Shown: positions 50,070-61,094, counted from the stretch's first letter. The stretch is 64,000 nucleotides of DNA from Epiperipatus broadwayi (GCA_028023455.1 JAQFVV010012398.1:9632682-9696681); one strand, 5' to 3'. Translations and numbers: made by a program. The notes: generated by a model from the sequence alone, not told the origin.

Positions 50070-50744
50070 TACTTTATTTTATATTAAGGTTTGTCGCTCT
50101 AACATATTAAAATTTTCACGGTTGTTTTATTTGTCCAGTACCTGTAATTATGATTTTACTAATGAAAATATTTTCACTTTAGACTTTAAAAAATTTGTTA
50201 CTTATCCTATAAAAAAGTATGGCATATAATCATGTTAATAATTTGTCATTTATACTCATTTATGTATATTATTTAAGTACATTATTGTATAGCTGTTATA
50301 GTGCAATTCTGTAATTGGTATAATGCTAAATAAATTGAATTGAATTATTATTATAATAACAACAACATTAGAGTTAAATATTTAAAAAGAAAATTAAACG
50401 AATAAAATAAAAAATAAATGAAATAAAGATAAAATATATATGATTATAGGAAGTGTTAATTGATAAATATAAAATAGGATAAAATGTATTATATATAAAA
50501 AGATTAAAATCATATATAGAGAGGTATATAAAAATGTATGTAGGTATATGAATATTAATTATAAGATGGAATATATATAAAATTTAAAATTATATATTCA
50601 TGTATATTTGTATTAATGTATTTACATTTGTTATAGTTCAGACAAAGATTGCTGCAGCAATCAAAACCAATCAAAACTGTCAATAGTGGGTTATAATTAT
50701 GTAAAGCATTGTAAAAGTAATAAAAAAAGTAAATGGTATTAATA
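49926..50744. mobile_element. Insertion within the RTE copy, with ATT microsatellite
   Basis: Separates two parts of one RTE copy. It holds a long (ATT/TTA)n tract at about 49993-50068. Near 50325-50350 it has 'atgctaaataaattgaattgaattattatt', a tail resembling 3' ends of some CR1/Jockey-like LINEs that finish in short repeats. No coding sequence was seen, so the element type is uncertain. The poly-Tyr frame here is only the microsatellite. Confidence 0.4.
49993..50068. repeat. (TTA)n microsatellite
   Basis: About 25 uninterrupted TTA/ATT units. Confidence 0.95.
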
Positions 50745-51175
50745 TTATCTATAGTTTCATATAATTCAAGATTATCAATCTTTATAATCTTCTTCTGAGA
50801 AAATCCATAGAACATTAGCTTAGTCTTTTTTAGTATTCATTTTTAATCATATTTTTTTACTTTCATCTCATAACTCTTGCAACATTTCCTGAAACATGGA
50901 GGCATTACTGCAAAATCAAGATCATATAAACGATTTCCATGTATTTTTATTCTTGTAATTCCCCATTTCATCCACAAAATACTTATTGGAAAACTGCTGT
51001 AAAGAATTTTGATAATAGAGAATTATGCCTATTCTCATCATTGTTAATCTTATTAATGTTATGGTATTTCATTTTTGATAAATATTCTTCAAAATATAAC
51101 AATATCCTGGACAATATCTTGATCATTCAAAGCTCTAATCAGTGTGAAAATATTCACAGAATCAGATGCCTTTTC

Positions 51176-51178
<3 letters not shown>
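50745..51178 (-). pseudogene. RTE-type LINE copy, reverse transcriptase part (continuation of 49340-49925)
   Basis: Resumes with 'gattatcaatctttataatc' (family 'catcataatcaatctttatt') and continues through 'gagaaaatccatagaacatta', 'aactcttgcaacatttcctg', 'ccacaaaatacttattgg' and 'caatatcctgga' to 'tcagatgccttttcat'. It then ends exactly at a TA microsatellite. Order and spacing follow the RT region of the 53-54 and 63 kb copies. It is heavily mutated. Confidence 0.7.

Positions 51179-51215
<37 letters not shown>
51179..51215. repeat. (TA)n microsatellite
   Basis: An uninterrupted TA run that served as the target of the MITE that follows. Confidence 0.95.
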
Positions 51216-51219
<4 letters not shown>

Positions 51220-51457
51220 CAATAGATGGCGTTTTACTAAAAACACTGAACAAGTGTAAATTTGTTTACATAAACGACAAAAGAGTCAGCATTCACTATC
51301 TCTTTACTCTATCCTTCACTGATGATAGCAAATTAGCTTGAAATCAGCTGATCTGAGGGTGGGCAAATGAAAGAGAGTGAATGCTGACTCTTTTGTCGTT
51401 TATGTAAACAAATTTACACTTGTTTGGTATTTTTGGTAAAATGCCATCTATTGATCA
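51216..51457. mobile_element. 242-bp MITE with 82-bp terminal inverted repeats and TA target duplication
   Basis: The left TIR (51216-51297, starting TGATCAATAGATGGCG) and right TIR (51376-51457) are near-perfect reverse complements around a 78-bp centre. The element is bounded by TA on both sides (51214-51215, 51458-51459). TA duplication is the hallmark of Tc1/mariner-type insertion, so this is a non-autonomous relative; the mobilising transposase is not identified. Confidence 0.9.
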
Positions 51458-51504
51458 TAAACACAAGTGATAGCAAGTTACATGAATTCACTTGTTTTTG
51501 TTTT

Positions 51505-51530
51505 CCATATATATATATATATATATTATT

Positions 51531-51560
<30 letters not shown>
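51505..51560. repeat. (TA)n microsatellite at the Penelope-like element 3' end
   Basis: Two TA runs separated by 'ttatttatta'. They abut the 3' terminus of the minus-strand Penelope-like arm. Confidence 0.9.
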
Positions 51561-51567
<7 letters not shown>

Positions 51568-52536
51568 CAAAACTACCCCAAATCTAAAATTAAACCAGAC
51601 CAGAATAAAAATAATATTAAAACACAACCTAAGGTTTCACTGCTACAAGCAGACTTCTCAAGTGTAAAGAAATAATAAAAAAAAACACAACTTATATATA
51701 CTATTAAAAACTACCCACAAATCCATTCACTTCCCATCCACCCTTAATATTAAAAGAACTCTTAAATAAGTTAATTGCTTCAGAATCATAAATTTTCAAT
51801 AATAAAGACTCTTTAATTCTTCTTTTGATTTCATTTCTCTCAAAGAAGACAACCTTAGCTTCATCAAAATCAATAGTGTGGCCTGTATCTTTTTCATGGA
51901 CATACAAAGCAGAACTAAGATATCTATTTTTAACTCTACTTTTATGAACCTTTACTCTTTCATTTAAACTCAAACTACTCTGACCTATGTAAACCTTCTT
52001 ACAAAATAAACAAGGAATAAAATATACCACACCAGGAATAGTCTTTCTATCAAAAACTTCCTTTGTATTATTCAATAAATTATTCAATGTAACACCCCTT
52101 TTCCAAGCAATTTTCTTATTTCCAAACAATTTACTATTTCTACACACAATTTTATAAGAAGACAATTTAAATGGCAAAGAAATAAAATCATATTTTTCTT
52201 TAACCTTTACATCCTTACAAATATTACTATTAAATAAAATACTTTTAACAAATTTATCAGAGTATCCAACACTTAAATAATCTTTATAAAATTGATATTT
52301 CTGAAACAAAGCTACCCCCCTAGAATTATTTAATTTAATATTCCTATGACAATAATTCCTTAAAGCAGCTACTTTATGAGATACAGACTGATAGCTATCA
52401 GGTTTAATTATAGATCTTAATTCTTTACTTTTAACTAAATGACTGCACAATAAACAATTAGTTTCTATATTTCTAATCACCAAAAGATCTAAAAATTTTA
52501 ACTTACCAAAATCTAACCCCCCTCCTTCTAACACAA
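51560..52536 (-). mobile_element. Penelope-like element PLE-A, minus arm: RT thumb end, linker and GIY-YIG domain
   Basis: A 276-codon open frame (51704-52534, minus) encodes the C-terminal part of a Penelope-like polyprotein. FLDLLVIRN (residues about 14-22) is the end of the reverse transcriptase. A Lys/Asn-rich linker follows, then the GIY-YIG nuclease core with GVVYF (168-172) and VYIGQS (181-186), followed by LNERVKVHKSR, HEKDTGH and RRIKESLL. This nuclease makes the nick used for target-primed reverse transcription. The frame is intact to its stop but 5'-truncated, lacking most of the RT. The 3' UTR (51560-51703) has a short hairpin and ends at a TA microsatellite. The first 598 bp of this arm are repeated in inverted orientation at 52540-53140. 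Confidence 0.9.
51640..51652 (-). other. Conserved CTGC-loop-GCAG hairpin in PLE 3' UTR
   Basis: On the element strand it reads 'acttgagaagt CTGC ttgta GCAG tgaaac'. The same hairpin with the same flanks occurs at 53048-53060 (plus), 55353-55365 (minus) and, with compensating loop shortening, 61404-61415 (plus). Its surroundings resemble a degenerate hammerhead core (a CTGANGA-like box, stem II, GAAA); that reading is inference. Confidence 0.6.
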
Positions 52537-52539
52537 ATT

Positions 52540-53140
52540 TTATAAAATTGTGTGTAGAAATAGTAAATTGTTTGGAAATAAGAAAATTGCTTGGAAAAGG
52601 GGTGTTACATTGAATAATTTATTGAATAATACAAAGGAAGTTTTTGATAGAAAGACTATTCCTGGTGTGGTATATTTTATTCCTTGTTTATTTTGTAAGA
52701 AGGTTTACATAGGTCAGAGTAGTTTGAGTTTAAATGAAAGAGTAAAGGTTCATAAAAGTAGAGTTAAAAATAGATATCTTAGTTCTGCTTTGTATGTCCA
52801 TGAAAAAGATACAGGCCACACTATTGATTTTGATGAAGCTAAGGTTGTCTTCTTTGAGAGAAATGAAATCAAAAGAAGAATTAAAGAGTCTTTATTATTG
52901 AAAATTTATGATTCTGAAGCAATTAACTTATTTAAGAGTTCTTTTAATATTAAGGGTGGATGGGAAGTGAATGGATTTGTGGGTAGTTTTTAATAGTATA
53001 TATAAGTTGTGTTTTTTTTTTTTATTATTTCTTTACACTTGAGAAGTCTGCTTGTAGCAGTGAAACCTTAGGTTGTGTTTTAATATTATTTTTATTCTGG
53101 TCTGGTTTAATTTTAGATTTGGGGTAGTTTTGATTTTATA
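52540..53140 (+). mobile_element. Penelope-like element PLE-A, plus arm: GIY-YIG domain and 3' UTR
   Basis: A 147-codon frame (52550-52993) whose residues are identical to the C-terminal 146 of the minus arm, followed by the same 3' UTR. It is the inverted partner of 51560-52157, separated from it by a 382-bp spacer that belongs only to the minus arm. It lacks the RT end and linker start. Penelope-like elements are known to carry partial copies of themselves in direct or inverted orientation, so the pair may be one insertion. Complete identity implies a young event or gene conversion; an assembly artefact should also be considered. Confidence 0.9.
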
Positions 53141-53168
53141 TTGACTAGTTTAGCTTTATGCTTGTAAT

Positions 53169-53172
<4 letters not shown>
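53141..53172 (+). repeat. ~33-bp PLE-flanking segment, copy 1
   Basis: 'ttgactagtttagctttatg' followed by 'cttgtaatgttt' directly after the PLE-A plus arm. Its reverse complement directly adjoins the PLE-B minus arm at 55240-55271. Confidence 0.8.

Positions 53173-53249
<77 letters not shown>
53172..53249. repeat. (TA)n microsatellite
   Basis: About 78 bp of TA units with one interruption, between the PLE-A flank and the RTE insertion. Confidence 0.95.
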
Positions 53250-53252
<3 letters not shown>

Positions 53253-53256
53253 ATTT

Positions 53257-55036
53257 CAATGAGGTCAGTAACACCTATTTATTCTCTTATCCATATATTG
53301 CATTTTCAATCTCTTCTTGTTACTCCCAATATGCATCTCTGCATACTTCTTTGAGTAGTCTGAAGTTTCTGTATTGCTCTTCTATTAAGTGTTCAAGTCT
53401 CAGATCCATAAGTAAAAACTGGTAAAACACATTTATTAAAAACTTTCCTTTCCAAACACATAGGCATATTTCCTTTTAGTATCAAGTTATTTCTACCAAA
53501 AGGACTCCAACCAAGTTTAATTCTATGATTAATTTCATTCATTATGTTTCCATCTGTATTAATAATCTGACCAAGATAATCAATCTTTATTTTCATATTT
53601 TGAAAAAATCCATTAAACATTATTTTAGTCTTTTTAACATTTATCTTTAGACCTACTTTCATATGATAAACTCCTGCAACATTTCCTGTAGCTCTAAAGC
53701 ATTATTTGAAAAACAACTACATCATCTGCAGAATCTAAATGACTTAAATAATTTCCATTTACTTTCACTCTTTTAGCTTTCCATTTTAACTCACAAAATA
53801 CTTTTTGCAGCTCTGCTGTAAAACGTTTTGGAAAAATGGAGTCATGCTGTCTTACAACCTTCTCAATGTTGAGTTTCCTAGAATCATTATGTAATCTAAT
53901 TGTTGCTGTTACATTTTTATAAATATTCTTTAAAATATGACTATATCTTGGATCTATACTTTGATGATTCACTGCTTTAATCACTGAAGAAATGTTCATA
54001 GTATCAAATGTCTTTTCATAATCTACAAATCCAAAGCATAATGACAACTCATATTCACTTGTCCTTTCTACAACTTCTCTCAATACCTGGATATGATCTA
54101 CTGTACTAAAACCACTTTTAAATCCAGCTTGTTTTCTTGGTTGGTGGAAATCCAATGTTCTCTGTAGATGAGTTGTAATTATCTTGGTAAACTTTTTGTA
54201 TAAAACTGATAAAAGGCTGATAGATTTGTAATTTCTAATATCTTCTTTATCACCTTTTTTAAATATTAATATTAATACTGCATTCTTCCAATCATCTGGT
54301 ACATCTTTATCATTTAGACATTTGGTATATAACTTTTCTAAAAAAATTTCTAGTTCTTCACCTGCTTCTTTTAATATATCAATTATAATTCCATCATTAC
54401 CTGGAGCTTTTCATTTATTCATAAATTTTATTGCATATCTCACTTCTTCATTTAAATTCCTGGGCAATTCAGAAGATATGATAGTTATAGGAGGTACTTG
54501 TTCTTTATTATTATATAATTCTTGATAGAAGTCTTCTACCCATTTCATGATGTCATCTATCTTTTTAGTAATAATTCCATCTTTTTTTCTTATTGCAGAT
54601 ATAAATTTCCTACCAATACCAAAATGTTGTTTTACACTCTTGAGACTTTTATTCTCTTCTACAGCTTTCTTTTCTAGTGCACAGTTACACTTTCTTATAT
54701 CATTTTCAACACTTTTCTGCACCATTTTACAAAATTTGAGATATTCAATCCTTTTTTAATGCACCATTTTGGTATATCTTCATATTCCTTCTTTTCTTCA
54801 TAAATTCTCTAGTCTCAGTAGAAATTTTATTAGTCAATTGCTGCTTTTTTTCTACCAGCTATCTTTGTTGCAGTTTTTAAAAGTATATCAATTATTTTCA
54901 TATTAATTTCATTCAAATTTGAACCGTGTTCAAAATCGACTAATACTTGGAAGTGATTTGTAAGTTGTACTTTAAATTTATTAGAATGTTTCTGAAGATT
55001 AGGAATATCAACTATAAATATTGTTTTTCTTAATAA
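53257..55036 (-). pseudogene. RTE-type LINE, inverted 5' segment (reverse transcriptase and upstream linker)
   Basis: The minus strand carries, in RTE order, a linker with KVQLTNHFQVLVDFEHG (about 54990-54920); MVQKSVENDIRKCNCALEKK and KKIDDIMKWVEDFYQELYNN (54725 to about 54500); and the RT domain with QAGFKSGFSTVDHI and motif A FVDYEKTFD (residues 43-51 of the 54155-53694 frame). The catalytic box is changed to SADD (normally FADD), followed by GLKINVKKTKIMFNG and HRIKLGW (53662-53393). Such proteins copy the element by target-primed reverse transcription. It is interrupted by stops and frameshifts. The endonuclease is absent: the segment starts just after it. It is joined head-on to the 3' end at 55037. 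Confidence 0.85.
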
Positions 55037-55238
55037 GTGGAGTTAGGCTGGATATATTGCTAGAAGAGATGATAATAGATGGACAATTGAAATCTTAAAC
55101 TGGATTCTAAGAGATTGTAAAAGATGCAGAAAGAGACCATATTTGAGATCGATGAATATAATAAGAAAGGGTGCGGGAGTGATGTGGAGAAGAAACTTTC
55201 ATTCTGCAGTGAATTGATAATGGTTGATGATGATGATG
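55037..55238 (+). pseudogene. RTE-type LINE, 3' end in opposite orientation
   Basis: The plus strand starts exactly at 'tggagttaggctggatatattgc' (equivalent to 63173 and below in the minus-strand 63 kb copy). It runs through the C-terminal region, SWAGHIARRDD in intact copies, to the 'gaattgataatggttgatgatgatgatg' 3' tail. It completes the element whose 5' part lies inverted to its left. Decayed. Confidence 0.85.
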
Positions 55239-55239
55239 C

Positions 55240-55271
55240 AAACATTAAAAGCATAAAGCTAAACTAGTCAA
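55240..55271 (-). repeat. ~33-bp PLE-flanking segment, copy 2
   Basis: Reverse complement of 53141-53172 with three or so differences, directly adjoining the 3' end of the PLE-B minus arm. Confidence 0.8.
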
Positions 55272-56195
55272 TGAATAATCAAAATTACCCCAAATTCATA
55301 ACTCAACCAGATTAAAAAAAACAACAACTCTAAATCACTACCAATAGTTTCACTGCTACAAGCAGTCTTCCGAAGTGTAAAGAACTACAAAATAATAACA
55401 TATTTAAACCAAACATTACTCACAATTTCACTTACTTCCCATATACCCTTAATATTAAAGGAATTTTTTAAATAAATAAATTGCTTCAGAATCATGAATT
55501 TTTATAGCAGCGAGAGAAAAACCAGCAAGGACTAGGAAAGGTGATTAGTTTTTCTACTTGTCAACATGTTGAGAATCAGAGCAGTGTGGAATAGGTTGAT
55601 GACAGCTGATTTCTCCAATCTAGTTCTCCTATGGTGGTCAAAATTAGCCCATTTTATACTTTTCTCAGGTATGTGAGGAATAATAAAGATTCTTTAATTC
55701 TTCTTTTTATTTCATTTCTCTCAAAGAAGACAATTTTAGTTTCATCAAAATTAATAGTGTGACCTGTATCTTTTTCATGGATATACAAAGCAGAACTAAA
55801 ATATTTATTTGTAACCCTACTTTTGTGTACCTTTATTCTTTCATATAAGCTCAAACTACTCTGATCTATATATACCTTCTTACAAAAAGAAGAGATAATA
55901 TATTCTAGTCTGGGAATATTATATCAAAAATTTCCTTTACATTATTTAATAAATTATTCAAAGTAATACCCCTTTTCCCAAGCAATTTTTTTATTTCCAA
56001 ACAAATTACTATTTTTACATATAATTTTATAAGAAGACAATTTAAATGGCAAAGAAATAAAATATTTTTTTTTATCCTTTACATCATTATAAATATTACT
56101 ATTAAATAAAATTTAACAAATTTGTCAAAATAGCCAACACTCAAATAATCTTTATAAAATTGACTTTTTTTGAAACAAAGCTCAATTTTATAAAG
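55265..56195 (-). pseudogene. Penelope-like element PLE-B, minus arm, decayed
   Basis: Same family and layout as the PLE-A minus arm. The 3' UTR with the CTGC hairpin is followed by GIY-YIG-domain sequence. The surviving frame 55654-55854 reads MSLYERIKVHKSRVTNKYFS and HEKDTGHTINFDE, and the upstream linker appears in broken frames to about 56195. An unrelated segment of about 175 bp (55505-55680) interrupts the C-terminus between 'catgaattttt' and 'aataataaag'. Many substitutions relative to PLE-A show it is older. Confidence 0.85.
55505..55680. other. Insertion in PLE-B
   Basis: A GC-richer segment ('agcagcgagagaaaaaccag' ... 'tttctcaggtatgtgag') that is absent from PLE-A at the equivalent position. 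No target duplication or terminal repeat is obvious and its identity is unknown. Confidence 0.6.
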
Positions 56196-56515
56196 AATAT
56201 ATGAGTGGTTAAAAGTATTTTATTTCTTTGCCATTTAAATTGCTTTTTTATAAAATTGTATGTAAAAATAGTAATTTGTTTGGAAATAGGAAAATTGCTT
56301 GGCAAAGAGGTATTACTTTTAATAATTTATTAAATAATACAAAGGAAATTTTTGATAGAAAGACTATTCTTGGAGTAGTGTATGTATATTATCCCTTCTT
56401 TTTGTAAGAAGGTATATATAGATCAGGGTTGTTTGAGCTTAAATGAAAGAATAAAGGTATATAAAAATAGAGTTAGAAATAAATATTTTAATTCTGATTT
56501 GTATATATATATTCT
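56195..56515 (+). pseudogene. Penelope-like element PLE-B, plus arm, 3'-truncated
   Basis: Inverted partial copy facing the minus arm. It starts near 'gtggttaaaagtattttatttctttgccatttaaat' and continues through 'ggaaaattgcttggcaaagagg'. A degraded GIY-YIG frame follows (56382 onward: CKKVYIDQGCLSLNERIKVY; note VYID where the family has VYIG). It ends abruptly at 56505-56515. The inversion point differs from PLE-A. Confidence 0.8.
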
Positions 56516-59500
56516 AACCTCCCCCCGCTCATTCTCACCCCAAAATTATTATTTATTACGAATATTCCAGGTTCTAGCTCAGTTAACAAATAAATAAATG
56601 AAATATTCAGCATTAATTAAAATGATTACTAGCTCTAATTTTTAAAATATAAATTCGATTCAATTTTAAAATGAATTAACAAATATTTACTATTTTCATG
56701 AGACATGGAGTGACAATACGGGGAACGAGATAGACTACATTGAGACATTATCCACACGATACTACCTCAATGGCATAAGAACACTATTCCCCCTTTTTAC
56801 TATACCAAATAACTAACTCATAGTATTCTTACGACTTTCTAAGCTCTATTCACTACGATTAAAATAATAATCGTATCTTAATCTTCTTTATAGCAAGAAT
56901 CTAGCTCAATTAAATAAAATGAAGAAAAATAAAACAAAATAAATCTCAGGTTCATAAATTGTATTCTAACTGATTTAAAATTACGGTAGTAAAATATGAA
57001 AAGGGAATTTTATGTCATAATCTACTACACAGCAACTAACAATAATAAAATAATATAATCTTATTTCTTCCTAAATAAAATAAATAAATACGTACGTGGT
57101 AGTATTTTAATAATCTGACAACAGAATATGTGTGGCAACATTAGCATATAATTTAATGTAATATTGTGGCAACCGACTTATGACCAATAAATAGTATAAA
57201 ATTATGATCTTTTAATTTTAACATACCAATAAATTCTCAAAATTATTATAACACTTTTATGTTTACCTTTTGTGCAAAACTTATATGTCTGTTTCAATTA
57301 TAAATGTATCGTGATTTCATGCATCCATGTGGAGAAATAACAACGTGCGGACACAAAACTTTAAAACAAATTTAAAACAAAGTTTATGAACAACATAAAT
57401 AAATTAACAATATTTTTACATTATGTACATTGGATATCCCTTACTCTCCTATCTCAATTTAGTTTACTAGTTTATAAAAATGAAATCAAAATACTATTTA
57501 TTTTTCCTAGTTAAATCTTATTTTTAAAACGCTTAAGAAAATACAGTATTATTATTTGATTTATTATTATGGTTAGCTTGTTACAAAATGCATTTCTTAT
57601 ATGCTTATCACAAACACTTTGCATCCCTAATATTATTAAAATTATATTTTTACAAAATTTACATTCGTAGTAAAATTATACTAAATAACAAATTTTAGTT
57701 TTATATTGGTTGTATGGAATCTTACAAAGTCAAAACATTATTCAACATTCGGTATTAGGTTTTTTATTGTTCATTATCCGATGTTTATTAATCCTAATAT
57801 TCTCATTCAAGCCTTACTTCGGATGATATAATTACAACTATTAATATACCATGCACAAGTATATGTTTATTATACCTTATTGAACTATTCTCTTAATAAA
57901 TATGCAATACTTATATTCTAAATATTATTTTAAAACATTCAAATTTTGTTATCACTTTTAAAACAACTTTGTTTAGATTTCTTTTCAAAATCTTATATTC
58001 ATTTCTGAATTAATTTTACAATGTATTATATGATTCTTTCTCTCTTTATGATATTTTGGACTTTCAATTTTAAAGTTACACAATTCTATACATCCCAGCA
58101 AATAAACTATTCTTACATAAACGATAACATATCTTCAGTTCTATTTTATTCATTATTTCTTTGAAAATATCTTTCTGACCGATGCAGATTCACAAAATAA
58201 GGATAGCGAAGATAGATGCATAGGATCAAAATACAACTAGAATATTACTCGTCATAAACCTTGACAATCATGGCACAGTGAATTAAAAGACACTATAGAG
58301 GAGTGACCTTTACCTGTCTACCAACCTCTATTATAGGAACGATGCTAAAGCTATTTCTTCAGCTTTATTATAACATCAAAAAGTTTAAAGATATGCAAAA
58401 AACACTGTCCAAACTATATGTGTTCAGTCATAGGGCTTAGTTAACTATACTGAAATCACACAAAACTAAATATGATCCAAATCCTTTATTTTCCTATTTC
58501 TTAAAAAAAAAACATCATCTTGGTTTCCTCTCCACTAGTACTTCCAAGTCACTATCCGATCTTATTTCTCAAGATTTTTCTATACTGTACATCGACAAAT
58601 ACATATCTGCATTTCTAACAATAATAAAATTCATTTATTTCAAAACTATTCCACTGTTCTATAAGAAAATATTTTTACTACTTTCCTCATATATTTAATC
58701 ATATACAAACTATTTTAAAATATCTGAATACTTTATCACATGAAAGTTCAAAAGAATCACACAATTGTTCTGTTAAATTATATTATTAATATACTTTAAA
58801 TAAATTATTGCATGCATATTCCGAATTACTCATATCTCATAATATGTTAAAATGTTGTATAAAATGTGTACATATAATTTAAACTTTCACACTTCATTCT
58901 TAATCAATAGATGATCTAAAAAAAATACATTATGCATTATGAATAAATATCAAAATTACCAAATGATCTTTATCTTCTCGATCGCATTCCGTAGGCTTCA
59001 CCATCCATTTGATTCTTGTAGATATAAGACTCACATACATACACTTTATTTTTAAACAATATTTCTATAATTTTATCAAGCTATTATATTTAAATCTCAA
59101 TATTACTAAATTTATGTTTATATGTTTTCCCTAATCTCACATAGCATTTTATATTTTAAAATAAATCAGTAAAAAAAAATATTTAAACTATATTTACTGT
59201 ACTTCTTTATCGAATTTTCATATTAAAGCTAAAAAAAAAAATGTTTATTATTTCTTCTTCAGTCACTTAATGTTCTATTTTAAGGTAAAACAATTATTGC
59301 TCTGTTTAATAAATATTCATAGATGACAATCCTTGGTTTTTCATAATATTTAATACAATTATTAATTATGATATTAGTTAATCCCGTAAAGAAAAACGTC
59401 TACATATTCTCTTCTAATATTTTCTGCTAATATTTTCCCACGCGACTTTTATGATGCATCTTCTAGGTACTTTTATTTAAATATTCAGTAAATTTTTCCT

Positions 59501-60200
59501 GTCTCCATGGATCCATTTTCATTAAGTAATTTCAATTTATATTTTCTAACTCAAGCATTTCCAATGAACACTTTATAATATTTTTTCAATTCTTCTTAGA
59601 GAAAGTTTTCTGTTACTTTTCCATAAAACACAATAGCTCTTTCATCTTATTATTCTGTAACTTTTTTTTTCCTTCTTTTAAACTTCTGGTACTATATTTT
59701 TGTAATGTTTCCTTTAAAAAGATAAACATTCTTTTTACTCATTATAACTTTTACATAATTTTTTTTCTATATAATAAACGCATCTTAATTTTTCCATAGA
59801 GAAGAATAATAAAAAAAATTTTAGAGTAGCCTTATAAATTTGTGCATCATAATTTTTTCCTGATGGCAAATAACTTCTCTTTTAAGTTTTCGTATAGCGT
59901 CCAAATTATATTCCTCTGAGTTACAATAATAAGTTTCTGGTTGAGCATAAATAAAGCTGTATCAAGGTACTTTACACATATTTTTACTTTAGCAATATTT
60001 TTATATACTGTTTTCTGTAGTATTTCCATTTTTACTGCAAGGTTTTGGCTAAACTTGAATAAAATCACTGGCAAGAAAACTTTTAAAATTAGCCCTTCAT
60101 GTAAAGGCAGTCAAAATATTATATGTAAAAAAAACTTTTAAAATAAATACAAAATTTTAAAATTATATCACTTTTCTAGCTTACGGTCTTATCCAGCTAA
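56516..60200. other. Unassigned AT-rich DNA
   Basis: About 3.7 kb with no recognised protein, RNA gene or repeat family. The minus frame at 59847-60074 is 75 codons with fairly balanced residues, but it lacks a recognisable motif or clear splice sites. Confidence 0.45.
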
Positions 60201-60282
60201 AAAATATGTTACTCCCTCCTTCACTTACACATTACTTTCTCCCGCTTCGTCTAATTCTTATTTTCCATCTGCTAAATTACCT

Positions 60283-60377
60283 CCGTTGATTGGTTAATGA
60301 CTTTTAGCGCGAACAAATTTACACATTTTAGTTTTATAATATATTAAACCCTTTAAAATAAAGAATTTATGACGTCA
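60283..60377. promoter_or_regulatory. Promoter-like cluster: inverted CCAAT box, E2F-like site, CRE
   Basis: Within 95 bp are 'ttgattggtt' (inverted CCAAT, about 60287-60295), 'tttagcgcgaac' (E2F-like, 60303-60313) and the palindrome TGACGTCA (cAMP response element, 60370-60377). A GC-richer stretch at 60205-60290 precedes them. Such combinations mark promoters of growth-regulated genes, but no transcript or first exon was identified on either side. Chance matches are possible. Confidence 0.35.
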
Positions 60378-60379
60378 TG

Positions 60380-61094
60380 TCTTAAATATTACTTAGAATA
60401 GTATTTTTAAATTCAATTATAGTTTTATCAAAATCATTTAAACTTTAAAATAATTATTAAAATAATATTTAATATTTCAACTTTTACTTTAACGACCGAT
60501 AGCAATTATATTTAGTTTCATAATTCACAAACTTTATTATTAGTCTAACAAGCATGTGTGTGAAGGTATATAATATACAGTCACATGATTACTAACTTTA
60601 ACAGATGATTTTTTAATTTACGTCTTGGTCTAAATTACCAAAACTGATATATTTTATAAAAATTTGGAAAATAATTTAAAAATGTAGAACTAAATATAAT
60701 TCTCATCATCATAAAGTTTATCTTAAAATATATTAGATTAAATTTGAATATCAACTATAATTATAATATTACATATAGCATTTATTTAATTTATTAGTTT
60801 TAAAATATTACAATTGGATCGTTAATATACTTTTAACTATTTATAGCTGTATTATTTTATATGGCCAGCTTTTATAACCATAAGCAAGGATATCTTTAAT
60901 CTTTATTTAACTGTTTTTTTTTTTTTTTTTTTTAAAATAATCCATTACACTTTTATATACCAGGTATTTTCAGCCTTAAATTGTACTATAAAATCTAATT
61001 ATCCTACTATTATTTATATCATACAAACATATCTTAAAATTTAAATTTTTTTAGTAATTGACCATTCTACCTTATTATGACCTATAGATAAGGG

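Noticed and set aside
49916-50110. Open frame with a run of about 25 tyrosines
   Set aside because: It is the translation of the (TTA)n microsatellite; no gene context.
50939-51259. 106-codon plus frame ending in an Ile/Tyr run
   Set aside because: Antisense to an RTE fossil and reading into the TA microsatellite and MITE.
59847-60074. 75-codon minus frame below the promoter-like cluster as a first exon
   Set aside because: No recognisable motif, no clear donor site and composition close to background; too weak to call.
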